DNA from: Pseudomonas oryzae
GTDB lineage: Bacteria > Pseudomonadota > Gammaproteobacteria > Pseudomonadales > Pseudomonadaceae
NCBI RefSeq assembly: GCF_900104805.1
Contig: NZ_LT629751.1
Span: 2,523,001-2,587,000 of the forward strand
Reading direction: 5' to 3'
Length of the DNA: 64,000 nucleotides
Shown: one piece after another, positions 39,197 through 48,208 of the stretch
Layout of the letters: each line of letters starts with the position of its first letter
How positions within the stretch are numbered: position 1 is the stretch's first letter
The notes under the pieces: model-generated
The model's database searches: none
Seen by the model: only the letters and a program-made list of their open reading frames with translations
Told to the model about the DNA's origin: nothing
Made by a program: the position numbers and the translations under genes

Positions 39197-40105
39197 TCAG
39201 AACAGCAGCAGCCCCAGCGCCATCAGCAGCGGCGTCGCCACGCTGACCGCCACGTTCAGGCCCAGCGCCGGCAGCAGGCCGGCCGGGGACTCGGCATCGC
39301 GGCGCAGCAGGCGCCAGGCGCGCAGCGCCGGCAGACCGCAGAGCAGGCCGAGGGCGGCACCGGCCGACGCCCAGCCGGCCAGCACCGACAGCAGCAGGCC
39401 GCCGAAGGCCAGCAGCCACTGCGCGCCGAGCACGCTGACCGCGCGCTCGCGGCCGAGCAGCATCGGCAGGGTCAGGCGGCCGACGCTGCGGTCGGCGTCG
39501 ATGTCGGGAAACTGGTTGAGCAGCAGCAGGTTGTTGCACAGGCAGCACGGCACCAGGGCGAGCAGCACGCCACTCGGGCTGATCTGCCCGGCAAGGACCA
39601 GCTGGGTGCCGAGCACCATCAGCGGGCCGAAGCCCAGCCCCGGCGCCAGCAGGCACAGCCAGGGCCGGCGGGTCAGCCAGGGCGTGTAGGCGAGCACCAG
39701 CGCCAGCCCCGCCGCGCCGAGCGGGGCGAGCTGCCCGAGCAGCGCCGGCTGACGGATCAGGAAGTACAGGCCGATCCCGGCCGTCAGCGCCACACCACCG
39801 AGGCCGAGCAGCAGAGCCTTGCCGAGGTGCTGCGGCGCGGCGACCAGGGTACCGCTGCCGCCGCTGAACGGGGTGCGCGCGGTGCGCAGGTCGAGGCCAC
39901 TGCGGTAGTCGCCGTATTCGTTGAGCGCGTTGACCGCGGCGTGGGCTGCCAGGGCGCCGAGCAGCACCAGCAGCGCGTCGGCCAGGAAGGCGCCGTCCAG
40001 CGCACGCGTCTGCAACGCCACGGCGACGCCGAGGGCCACGCAGGCCAGCGCCAGGAGCAGAAAACGCCCGCGAATCACCCCCAGCCACGCCAATCTATCC
40101 GACAT
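39197..40105 (-). CDS. UbiA-family (MenA-like) prenyltransferase
   Basis: 302 residues, about nine membrane segments. Two Asp-rich polyprenyl-diphosphate motifs: NALNEYGDYRSGLD (about 59-72), a variant of NDxxDxxxD, and NQFPDIDADRSVGR. These place it nearer to MenA-type 1,4-dihydroxy-2-naphthoate prenyltransferases than to UbiA or CyoE. Pseudomonads normally make ubiquinone only, and no men genes are here, so the acceptor is unknown. Convergent with metR. Confidence 0.8.
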   Translation of the reverse strand: MSDRLAWLGVIRGRFLLLALACVALGVAVALQTRALDGAFLADALLVLLGALAAHAAVNALNEYGDYRSGLDLRTARTPFSGGSGTLVAAPQHLGKALLLGLGGVALTAGIGLYFLIRQPALLGQLAPLGAAGLALVLAYTPWLTRRPWLCLLAPGLGFGPLMVLGTQLVLAGQISPSGVLLALVPCCLCNNLLLLNQFPDIDADRSVGRLTLPMLLGRERAVSVLGAQWLLAFGGLLLSVLAGWASAGAALGLLCGLPALRAWRLLRRDAESPAGLLPALGLNVAVSVATPLLMALGLLLF

Positions 40106-40281
40106 CGTCCCTGTTCTCCCCTGTCCACTGGTGAAATCGACCTGCTGGCGGCACCCGCGAAGCGGTCGGCCGGGCCACGGCCAACCGTCGCCCGGCAAGC
40201 CAGCGCGGCCCGATGATACCGCTCTGTGTCGCGCCTCGCAGGCGATCGCCGGCGAATCCGGCTAAGCTGTTGTCAGCATTC

Positions 40282-40300
40282 GATAATAATTGTCATGGAT
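40282..40300. promoter_or_regulatory. AT-rich Fur-box-like site before the PBP-like gene
   Basis: GATAATAATTGTCATGGAT matches the Fur consensus at 12 of 19 positions and overlaps the start region of the next gene. It could equally be a -10 element. Confidence 0.3.
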
Positions 40301-40309
40301 AGGTCCGCC

Positions 40310-43300
40310 ATGGGTGCTCCCGAGCCGTCTTCCGCCGTAGCCGATCAGCCGGCGTGTTCCGCTGCCCGCAAGAAAGCCTCGGCGGCCAGCAAGCGGCGCA
40401 TCTGGCGGGTGCGGGCCGGCTTCGCGGTGGTGCTGCTGGCCGGCGCGGTGCTCGCCGGCCGCTGGCTGATGGAGGAGGCGCGCACCTCCGAGTGGCAGTC
40501 GCGTCTGCTCAGCGACTGGTCGACGAAGCTGGACTTCACCGTCGAACCGGGGCCGAGCGATGCCATCCGCTTTCCCACCCAGGGTCCGTTCGACCAGCGC
40601 CTGGGCTACGTCGGTCTGCCGGAGTTCATCCAGCGCCTGACCAGCCAGGGCTACGCGATCGAGCGCCAGGCACGCTTCTCGCCGCCGCTGCTGGAGTACA
40701 CCGGCCACGGCCTGTATCCGCCCTACCGCGAGAAGACCCACGCCGGCCTCGACATCAGCGATTGCCGCGGCGAGCCGATGTTCAATTTCCGCCATCCGCA
40801 GCGCCACTACGGCAACTTCGCGGAGATCCCGTCGCTGGTGGTGGCCAGCCTGCTGTTCATCGAGAACCGTCACCTGCTCGACCGTGACACGCCGCACCAG
40901 AACCCGGCGGTGGACTGGCCGCGCTTTGTCATGGCCGCCTGGACCCAGCTGGCCAGCCGGCTGGACCCCGAGGCCGACTCGGCCGGCGGCAGCACCCTGG
41001 CCACCCAGATCGAGAAGTTCCGCCACTCGCCGGAGGGGCGCACCCCGAATGCTCCGGAGAAGCTGCGGCAGATGCTCTCGGCGAGTGTCCGCGCCTACCA
41101 CGAGGGCCGCGAAACCCTGCCGTTGCGCCAGGAAATCGTTCACGACTACGTCAACAGCGTGCCGCTCTCGGCGGCCGCCGGCTACGGCGAAGTACACGGC
41201 CTGGGCGACGGCCTGTGGGTGTGGTTCGCCGCCGATTTCGCCCAGACCAACCGGGCGCTGGCCGGTGGCCCGGAGGTCGGTCTGGACGAGCAGGCCCTGG
41301 CGCTGCGCCAGGTGCTGGCGCTGATGATCGCCCAGCGCCGGCCGTCCTGGTACCTCACCGACGGCCGCGCCGAGCTGGCCGAGCTGACCGACAGCCACCT
41401 GCGCGTGCTGGCCAGTGCCGGGATCATCTCCGCGCCACTGCGCGATGCGGCGCTGCAGCAGCAGCTGGTGTTCCGCAACCCGGCCACCGATCCGGCGCTG
41501 CCGCCGGTGGCGCCGGACAAGGGCATCAACGCCGTGCGCACGCGCCTGGTGCGCCAGCTCGGTCTGCCGCTGTACGACCTCGACCGTCTCGACCTGTCGG
41601 TCGACGCCACCCTCAACCAGCCCCTGCAGCAGGCGGTCAGCGCTTACCTCGACAAGCTCGCCGACCCGGCCTTCGCCGAGCAGGTGGGACTGTTCGGCGA
41701 GCGCCTGCTCAGCCCCGAGCTGACCGCCGACGTGCGCTACAGCTTCACCCTGTTCGAGCGCGGCGCCAACGGCAACCGCGTGCGCGTGCAGACCGACACC
41801 ACCGGCCAGCCATTCGACATCAACGAGGGCAGCAAGCTGGAGCTGGGCTCCACCGCCAAGCTGCGCGTGCTGGCCACCTATCTGGAGATGGTCGCCGAGC
41901 TGCACGAGCGGCATGCCGGCAAGCCACCGGCCGAGCTGCGCGCGCTCTACCAGGCCGCCAACGAGCGTGACAACCTCAGCCGCTGGGCGCTCGACTGGCT
42001 GCGCGTCAACCCGCGGGCCAGCCTGAGCGAGATGCTCGACGCCGCCATGGAGCGCCAGTACTCGGCCAGCCCCGGGGAGACCTTCTTCACCGGCGGCGGC
42101 GCCCACGTGTTCAACAACTTCCGCAAGGAGGACAACGGCCGCCGGCCGACCATGCGCGAGGCGCTGCGCGAGTCGATCAACCTGCCGTTCGTGCGCCTGC
42201 TGCGCGACCTGGTGCGCTACAGCACCTACCAGATGGAGCACAGCACCCAGCTGCTCGCCGACGACAAGAACCCGCGCCGTCTCGAGTACCTGGCCCGCTT
42301 CGCCGATACCGAGGGCACCGTGTTCCTCCAGCGCTTCTGGCGCAAGTACCGCGACAAGCCGAACCAGGAGATGTTCGAAACCCTGCTCGAGGGCTTGCGC
42401 CTGAGCCCGCCGCGTCTGGCCGCGATCCACCGCTACCTGTACCCGCAGGCCAGCCGCGAGGAGTTCGCCCAGGTCATGAAGACCCACCTGGGCACCCGCC
42501 TGCCGCCGCCGAAGAAGCTCGACGAGCTGTACGACCGCTATGGCCCCGGCGCCTACAGCCTGCCCGACCAGGGCTACATCGCCCGCGTGCATCCACTGGA
42601 GCTGTGGCTGATCGGCTACCGCATGCAAAATCCGCAGGCCAGCTTCAGCGCCGCCGCCGCGGCCAGCCGCGACGAGCGCCAGGAGGTGTACGGCTGGCTG
42701 TTCAAGACCCGCCATCGCAGCGCCCGCGACAGCCGCATCCGCATCATGGTCGAGGTCGAGGCGTTCACCGACATCCACCAGCGCTGGGCGCGCCTGGGCT
42801 TCCCGTTCGATCACATGGTGCCGTCGCTGGCCAGCGCGCTGGGCAGCTCCGGCGACCGTCCGGCGGCGCTGGCCGAGCTGATGGGCATCATCCTCAACGA
42901 CGGCGTGCGCCTGCCGACCGTGCGCATCGACAACCTCGACTTCGCCATCGCCACTCCCTACGAGACCCGCCTGGAGCGCATGCAGACCGACGGCGAGCGA
43001 GTGATGCGCCGCGAGGTGGCCAGCGCCCTGCGCAACGCGCTGGCCGACGTGGTGGAGAACGGCACGGCGCGGCGCCTCAAGGGCGTGCTGGCCCAGGCCG
43101 ACGGCCAGCCGATCATGATCGGCGGCAAGACCGGCACCGGCGACAACCGCATCGAGACGGTGACCCGCAGCGGCTGGGTGACCAGTTCGACGGCGCGCAA
43201 CCGCACCGCCACCTTCGTGTTCTTCCTCGGCCCGCGCCATTTCGGCACCCTCACCGCCTACGTCGCCGGGCGCGAGGCCGAGCGCTTCAGCTTCACCTCG

Positions 43301-43444
43301 GCGCTGCCGGTGCAGACGCTCAAGGGCATGCTGCCGATGCTGCAGCCCTACCTGCTGGCCGAGGCCACCGCCTGTCAGCCGCCCGAGGCCGAGGCGGTGA
43401 CCCGTACGGAAATGCTCGTCAACCGCAAGCCCCCTGCCCGATGA
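40310..43444 (+). CDS. Bifunctional penicillin-binding-type protein (GT51 transglycosylase + transpeptidase)
   Basis: About 1044 residues. One N-terminal membrane anchor (FAVVLLAGAVLAGRWLM). Divergent GT51 domain: Glu185 in LFIENRHLL corresponds to the catalytic Glu of EDxxF, and GGSTLATQ is at 226-233. The large transpeptidase domain has S514-TAK517, S622-I-N624 and K940-TG, the three penicillin-binding motifs. ATG 40310 has AGG 6 nt upstream; ATG 40295 is an alternative. The stop overlaps the start of ggt (ATGA), so cell-wall synthesis or remodelling is linked to the GGT. Confidence 0.82.
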   Translation: MGAPEPSSAVADQPACSAARKKASAASKRRIWRVRAGFAVVLLAGAVLAGRWLMEEARTSEWQSRLLSDWSTKLDFTVEPGPSDAIRFPTQGPFDQRLGYVGLPEFIQRLTSQGYAIERQARFSPPLLEYTGHGLYPPYREKTHAGLDISDCRGEPMFNFRHPQRHYGNFAEIPSLVVASLLFIENRHLLDRDTPHQNPAVDWPRFVMAAWTQLASRLDPEADSAGGSTLATQIEKFRHSPEGRTPNAPEKLRQMLSASVRAYHEGRETLPLRQEIVHDYVNSVPLSAAAGYGEVHGLGDGLWVWFAADFAQTNRALAGGPEVGLDEQALALRQVLALMIAQRRPSWYLTDGRAELAELTDSHLRVLASAGIISAPLRDAALQQQLVFRNPATDPALPPVAPDKGINAVRTRLVRQLGLPLYDLDRLDLSVDATLNQPLQQAVSAYLDKLADPAFAEQVGLFGERLLSPELTADVRYSFTLFERGANGNRVRVQTDTTGQPFDINEGSKLELGSTAKLRVLATYLEMVAELHERHAGKPPAELRALYQAANERDNLSRWALDWLRVNPRASLSEMLDAAMERQYSASPGETFFTGGGAHVFNNFRKEDNGRRPTMREALRESINLPFVRLLRDLVRYSTYQMEHSTQLLADDKNPRRLEYLARFADTEGTVFLQRFWRKYRDKPNQEMFETLLEGLRLSPPRLAAIHRYLYPQASREEFAQVMKTHLGTRLPPPKKLDELYDRYGPGAYSLPDQGYIARVHPLELWLIGYRMQNPQASFSAAAAASRDERQEVYGWLFKTRHRSARDSRIRIMVEVEAFTDIHQRWARLGFPFDHMVPSLASALGSSGDRPAALAELMGIILNDGVRLPTVRIDNLDFAIATPYETRLERMQTDGERVMRREVASALRNALADVVENGTARRLKGVLAQADGQPIMIGGKTGTGDNRIETVTRSGWVTSSTARNRTATFVFFLGPRHFGTLTAYVAGREAERFSFTSALPVQTLKGMLPMLQPYLLAEATACQPPEAEAVTRTEMLVNRKPPAR

Positions 43445-45258
43445 AAGCCACCGCCCGTCATCCCTGGCTGCACCCGGCAGCCCTCGGCGCCTGCCTGCTG
43501 CTGGCCAGCTGCGCCGCAGCGCCCAAGCCCGCCCCGCTGGCGATCCGGCCGATCCAGCCCGAGGCCGCCAGCGGCTACCAGACCAAGCCCGGCTGGCAGC
43601 TGCAGCGCTATGCGGTGGCCGCCGCCAATCCGCTGGCCGCCGAGGCCGGCCGCGGCATCCTGCAGGCCGGCGGCAGCGCGCTGGACGCGGCGATCGCCGT
43701 GCAGATGGTGCTCGGCCTGGTCGAGCCGCAGTCCAGCGGCATCGGCGGCGGCGCCTTCCTGCTGCACTGGGACGGCCAGCGCCTGGATGCCTGGGACGGT
43801 CGCGAAACCGCGCCGGCAGATGCCGACGAGCAGCTGTTCCTCAACGGCGACGGCCAGCCGATGGCGTTCATGGAGGCGGTGCTCGGTGGCCGCTCGGTCG
43901 GCGTGCCCGGCGTGGTGAAGATGCTCGAGGCGGCGCACCGTGCCCACGGCAAGCTGCCCTGGGCGGCGCTGTTCGTCCCGGCCATCGACCTCGCCGAACA
44001 GGGCTTCGCGGTCAGCCCGCGTCTGCACCAGCTGCTCGCCGGCGACCAGTACCTGCGCCTCGATCCGGCGGCCGCGGCCTTCTACTACCACAGCGACGGC
44101 ACGCCGCTGGCGGTGGGCGAGCGCCTGCGCAATCCGGCGCTGGCCGAGATACTGCGGCGCATCGCCCGGCAGGGTAGCGCCGCCTTCTACGAGGGCGCGG
44201 TGGCCCGGGATCTGGTCGAGCGGGTGCGCCGCGACCCGCGCAGCCCCGGCCGCCTGCAGCTGGCCGACCTGCAGGGCTACCGGCCGCTGCGCCGCGAGGC
44301 GCTGTGCCAGCTGTGGCTGGCGCAGTACCGGGTGTGCGGCTTCCCGCCGCCCTCCTCCGGGCAGATCACCCAGATGCAGATCCTCGGACTGCTCGAGCAG
44401 CTGCCCGCGCTCGACACGCCACTGGACAAGCGCATGCCCTCCGCGCAGTTCCTGCACCGCTACAGCGAGGCGGCCAAGCTGGCCTTCGCCGACCGCGCGC
44501 AGTACATCGCCGACCCGGCCTTCGTGCTGCCGCCGGCCGGCGACTGGCGCAGCCTGCTCGCCCCGGCCTACCTCAGACAGCGCGCCGCGCTGATCGGTGA
44601 ACGCAGCATGGGCAGCGCCAGCCACGGCGTGCCCGGCGGCACGCCGCTGGCCTGGGCGCCGCAGGCGGATCAGGAGGAGTACGGCACCAGTCACGTCAGC
44701 GTGGTCGACGCCCGGGGCCGCGCGCTGGCGATGACCAGCAGCATCGAGCAGGCCTTCGGCGCGCGCCTGCTCAGCGACGGCGGCACCGGCCTGCCCGGCG
44801 GCTTCCTGCTCAACAACCAGCTCACCGACTTCGCCCTCGCCCCGCGCGACGGCGAAGGCCGGCCGGTGGCCAACCGGGTCGAACCGGGCAAGCGGCCACG
44901 CTCGAGCATGAGTCCGACCCTGGTGTTCGACGCCGCCAGTGGCGGCCTGCTGGCCAGCCTGGGCTCGCCCGGCGGCGCCGGGATCATCCACTTCAACGCC
45001 AAGACCCTGCTCGGGCTGTTCCAGTGGAACCTGGATGCCCAGCACGCCATCGACCTGCCCAACTTCACCAACTTCAACGGGCCGACCGTGCTCGAGCAGG
45101 GGCGCTTCCCGCCGGCCACCGTGGAGCAGCTGCGCGAGATGGGGCACGAGGTCGGCGAGAGCGAGCTGCCCAGCGGCCTGCAGGCGATCCAGCGCAACCC
45201 GCAAGGCTGGTTCGGCGGCGCCGACCCGCGCCGCGAAGGCGTGGTGCTCGGCGAGTGA
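43441..45258 (+). CDS. ggt: Lipoprotein gamma-glutamyltransferase
   Basis: 605 residues. Lipobox LASC with Cys24 makes it a predicted lipoprotein. Ntn-hydrolase: autocatalytic cleavage would expose Thr416 (GTSHVSVVD), and SSIEQAFGARLL and RPRSSMSPTLVF are family motifs. It hydrolyses or transfers the gamma-glutamyl group of glutathione and related peptides in the periplasm. ATG 43441 overlaps the PBP stop, an unusual pairing that suggests gamma-glutamyl (for example gamma-D-Glu wall peptide) substrates as one possibility (inference). Confidence 0.9.
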   Translation: MKATARHPWLHPAALGACLLLASCAAAPKPAPLAIRPIQPEAASGYQTKPGWQLQRYAVAAANPLAAEAGRGILQAGGSALDAAIAVQMVLGLVEPQSSGIGGGAFLLHWDGQRLDAWDGRETAPADADEQLFLNGDGQPMAFMEAVLGGRSVGVPGVVKMLEAAHRAHGKLPWAALFVPAIDLAEQGFAVSPRLHQLLAGDQYLRLDPAAAAFYYHSDGTPLAVGERLRNPALAEILRRIARQGSAAFYEGAVARDLVERVRRDPRSPGRLQLADLQGYRPLRREALCQLWLAQYRVCGFPPPSSGQITQMQILGLLEQLPALDTPLDKRMPSAQFLHRYSEAAKLAFADRAQYIADPAFVLPPAGDWRSLLAPAYLRQRAALIGERSMGSASHGVPGGTPLAWAPQADQEEYGTSHVSVVDARGRALAMTSSIEQAFGARLLSDGGTGLPGGFLLNNQLTDFALAPRDGEGRPVANRVEPGKRPRSSMSPTLVFDAASGGLLASLGSPGGAGIIHFNAKTLLGLFQWNLDAQHAIDLPNFTNFNGPTVLEQGRFPPATVEQLREMGHEVGESELPSGLQAIQRNPQGWFGGADPRREGVVLGE

Positions 45259-45483
45259 TCAGCCCTTGCGCTGCTGCAGGCGGACGTACAGTGCCTCGAC
45301 CTTTTCCCGCGCCCAGGGCGTGCGGCGCAGGAAGGTCAGGCTCGACTTGATGCTGGGATCGCTCTTGAAGCAGCGGATATCGACGCGCTGGGCCAGGCCG
45401 TCCCAGCCGTAGTGAGCCACCAGCGCGGTGAGCAGGGCTTCCAGGGTCACGCCATGCAGCGGGTTCTTCGGGGGCTGGTTCAT
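45259..45483 (-). CDS. VF530-family (DUF2132) small DNA-binding-like protein
   Basis: 74 residues. Whole protein matches the VF530 family: [21 protein letters not shown], then [27 protein letters not shown] helical fold with proposed DNA binding; function unproven. Its stop directly abuts the ggt stop on the other strand. Confidence 0.85.
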   Translation of the reverse strand: MNQPPKNPLHGVTLEALLTALVAHYGWDGLAQRVDIRCFKSDPSIKSSLTFLRRTPWAREKVEALYVRLQQRKG

Positions 45484-45540
45484 CTTCGGCTCTGACCTGG
45501 AGTTGCGGACACGGGGCGCGCAGGATACCGCAGCGTCCTT

Positions 45541-46407
45541 CTAGCGCGCGAGGAACAGCAGCGCGCCGACCACCACCGCCAGCAGTGCGGCACTACCGAT
45601 CAGCAGCACCCGCTTCAGCGAGCCTCCCTCGTCCACGCTGGCCACGGCCGCCGGCGCTGGCGCGGCGGCGCGCAGCGGGTTGGCGGTGGCGCCACCACGC
45701 GCGACCTGCGCCCTGGGCTCCGCCTTGGGCAGGTCGATGGCGCGCACGAACTGGGTGGCGTCACTGTCGTCCTCTTCCTCGACCGGCGGGCGGGCCGCCA
45801 CGTTCGGACCGATCACCAACAGGGTCACCGAGCCCATGCGCACCTCGTCGCCCGGGCGCAGCGCGGCGGTGGCGACCTTCTTGTGGTTGACGTAGACGCC
45901 GTTGGCCGAGGCCAGGTCCTTGACCTCCAGCACGTCGTCCTTGAGGAAGAACTCGCAGTGGCGGCGCGACAGTTCCGGGTCGCTGAAGCACAGCTCGCTC
46001 TTCGGCGAGCGGCCGAAGCCGAGGCTGCCCGGCTGGACATGGAACTTCTTGCCGACCTGCTCGCCACCGACCACCTGCAGGAACCAGCGCACCGTGGCGT
46101 CGGGTCGCACGCTGGGCGCCTTGTTCGGCTCGAGCAGCAGCAGCTCGACGTTGCCGATGCGGACCTGATCGCGCGGGCGCAACTGGTACTGACCGCCGAT
46201 ACGTTCGCCGTTGACGAAGGTGCCTGCGGCGCTGCCGCAGTCGCGCAGGAAGTGCTGGCCGTCCTGCAGCAGGATCTCGGCGTGGAAATCGCTGATGCCG
46301 GGATCGCCGAGCACCAGCTGGTTGCGGCGATCCTGGCCGATGGTGAAGCGCTCCTCGACCAGCCAGATGGGCGCCTGACGACTGTCCTTGAAGTGCAGTT
46401 TGAGCAT
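45541..46407 (-). CDS. Membrane-anchored protein with two FHA domains
   Basis: 288 residues. FHA1 at about 10-95 (IGQDRRNQLVLGDPGISDFHAEI) lacks the canonical Gly-Arg. FHA2 at about 110-205 has the full phosphothreonine-reading GRSPKSEL ... SRRHCEF ... NGVYVN set. An acidic, proline-rich linker leads to a C-terminal membrane tail (VLLIGSAALLAVVVGALLFLAR). Third gene of a PP2C - kinase - FHA unit, so it is the likely phospho-reader and substrate of the kinase. Confidence 0.87.
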   Translation of the reverse strand: MLKLHFKDSRQAPIWLVEERFTIGQDRRNQLVLGDPGISDFHAEILLQDGQHFLRDCGSAAGTFVNGERIGGQYQLRPRDQVRIGNVELLLLEPNKAPSVRPDATVRWFLQVVGGEQVGKKFHVQPGSLGFGRSPKSELCFSDPELSRRHCEFFLKDDVLEVKDLASANGVYVNHKKVATAALRPGDEVRMGSVTLLVIGPNVAARPPVEEEDDSDATQFVRAIDLPKAEPRAQVARGGATANPLRAAAPAPAAVASVDEGGSLKRVLLIGSAALLAVVVGALLFLAR

Positions 46408-46462
46408 GAGGGCTACGAGTCCTGTGCTGGATACCGCGGTTGTCCGGGGCGGCTCCCGTCAG

Positions 46463-48196
46463 TCAGTTACCGAAAAGGTTGTTCCACACCCGCTTGATCG
46501 GGTTGGCATCGCCATTCTGGGTGCTGCCGGCGCTGCTCTGCTGGCGCGGCTGCGCCGCCGGCCGGCTGGCACGCGCGGCGCGGGCGGCACGCGCCTCGGC
46601 GAGCAGCTCCTGGTGTTCGTCGCGCATGGCGAGCAGCTCTGCGTGGTCGGGCTGTACCTGCAGGCCGCGCTCGATCATGTCCAGGGCTTCGGGGAAGTCG
46701 CCGCGCCGGTAGGACGCCCGGGCCAGGTCGCGATACAGCGCGGCAACCCGCTGCAGGCCCTCCAGGGCCTGCGGGTTGCCCGGCGCCCAGTCGAGGATCT
46801 GCCGGTAGTAGAACACCGCGCTGTCGTCCTCCGGCTGCAGCAGGCGCTGCTCGGCGATGCTCTGCTCGGCACGGGCGAGATGCGCGGCGATACGCGCTTC
46901 CTGCAGGCGGCGCACGCCGTCGAGGGCCGCGGTATGCTCGGCGTCCAGCTCGAGGGCGGCGCGGAAGTAGTGCTCGGCGCTGTCCTGCGCCGGCTCCACC
47001 AGCTGGCCTTCGACCAGACGCTGCTCGCCGATGCTGAGCAGTCCGGCGATGCGCGCGGCCTTCACCCGCGCGAGCCCGGCGAGGGCGGCCTGATTGCGCT
47101 GGTCGATGCGCAGCACCTCGTGGAAATAGTGCTCGGCGTTGTCCTGCAGCGGCTCGACCAGCTGGCCTTCGGCCAGGCGCTGTTCGGCCCGGGTCAGCAG
47201 GTCGTCGATCTGCCTCTGCTGCTGCCAGTAGAGGCCGCCGGCAGTCAGGGTGACCAGCAGCGCCAGCACGCTGAGCAGCACCGGCCAGACGGCCTTGCGC
47301 GGCCCGGGGCTGGTAGCGGCGGGCGCCGCCGGCAGCGCGTCCGCACGCGTGGCGTTCAGACCGACCGCCGGGCCGATGCGCGTCGCCTCGGGGTCGACCA
47401 GCTCGATCTTGTCCAGCGCCGCCAGCAGGGCGCGACAGTCGGGGAAGCGCTGCGCCGGGTCCTTGGCCAGCATGCGCACCAGCAGCCCCTGGCAGGCGGC
47501 CAGCGGCGTCGGCAGCAGCGGCGGCGCCATCTGCAGGTGGTTCATCACCGTCTGCGTGTAGTTGCCGGCGCGGAACGGGTTGCTGCCGGTGAGCATCTCC
47601 AACAGGATCACGCCCAGGCTGTAGATGTCGCTGCGCGCATCCAGCGGCTGGCACTGCGCCTGCTCCGGGCTGCTGTAGGCCGGACTGCCGACGGCGATGC
47701 CGAACTGGGTCAGCTCGCTGTCGAGATCGAGGTCCTTGGCCACGCCGAAATCGGTGAGCACCGCGGTGCCGTCGCCGCGGAACAGGATGTTGGCCGGCTT
47801 GACGTCGCGGTGCACCAGGCCCTTGTCGTGGACCACCGCCAGGCCGCTGGCGATCTGGCGGACGATCGCCAGGGCGCGCTCGGCGGCGAACACCTCGCCC
47901 TTGTGCCGGGCGAGGTCGCCGCCCGGCAGATACTCCATGGCCAGGTAATGGCGGCCATCGGCCAACTGGTCGATGTCGTAGATGGTGATGATCGCCGGAT
48001 GGTGCAGCGAGGCGACCAGGTGGCCTTCCTTGATGAAGCGCTGGATGAACTCCTGATCCTCGGACTTGCTGAGGATCTTGATCGCCACCTTGCGCTGCAG
48101 CGACTGCTGGGTGGCGAGATGGACTTCGGCCATGCCGCCCTTGCCCAACGGGCCATGCAGGGTGTAGCCGGGAATTTGCAGTGCACTGTCGCTCAT
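46463..48196 (-). CDS. Transmembrane Ser/Thr protein kinase with repeat-containing sensor domain
   Basis: 577 residues. Hanks-type kinase 10-265: glycine loop LGKGGMAEVHL, Lys40 (VAIKIL), HRD 129-131, DFG 149-151, SPAYSSPEQ activation segment. A membrane segment is at about 303-324. The outer part has three ~52-residue TPR-like repeats (about 336-386, 388-438, 440-490), then one further helical pair and the tail NPIKRVWNNLFGN. No PASTA domains. Partner phosphatase and FHA genes flank it; no T6SS genes are nearby. Confidence 0.92.
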   Translation of the reverse strand: MSDSALQIPGYTLHGPLGKGGMAEVHLATQQSLQRKVAIKILSKSEDQEFIQRFIKEGHLVASLHHPAIITIYDIDQLADGRHYLAMEYLPGGDLARHKGEVFAAERALAIVRQIASGLAVVHDKGLVHRDVKPANILFRGDGTAVLTDFGVAKDLDLDSELTQFGIAVGSPAYSSPEQAQCQPLDARSDIYSLGVILLEMLTGSNPFRAGNYTQTVMNHLQMAPPLLPTPLAACQGLLVRMLAKDPAQRFPDCRALLAALDKIELVDPEATRIGPAVGLNATRADALPAAPAATSPGPRKAVWPVLLSVLALLVTLTAGGLYWQQQRQIDDLLTRAEQRLAEGQLVEPLQDNAEHYFHEVLRIDQRNQAALAGLARVKAARIAGLLSIGEQRLVEGQLVEPAQDSAEHYFRAALELDAEHTAALDGVRRLQEARIAAHLARAEQSIAEQRLLQPEDDSAVFYYRQILDWAPGNPQALEGLQRVAALYRDLARASYRRGDFPEALDMIERGLQVQPDHAELLAMRDEHQELLAEARAARAARASRPAAQPRQQSSAGSTQNGDANPIKRVWNNLFGN

Positions 48197-48208
48197 GTTC
48201 GGCGCCGG

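Noticed and set aside
40262-43240. A ~990-codon open frame antisense to the PBP gene
   Set aside because: It mirrors the codon pattern of the real gene in high-GC DNA and is Gln/Val/Ala/His-rich low-complexity sequence with no family motif; the sense frame has all PBP motifs.
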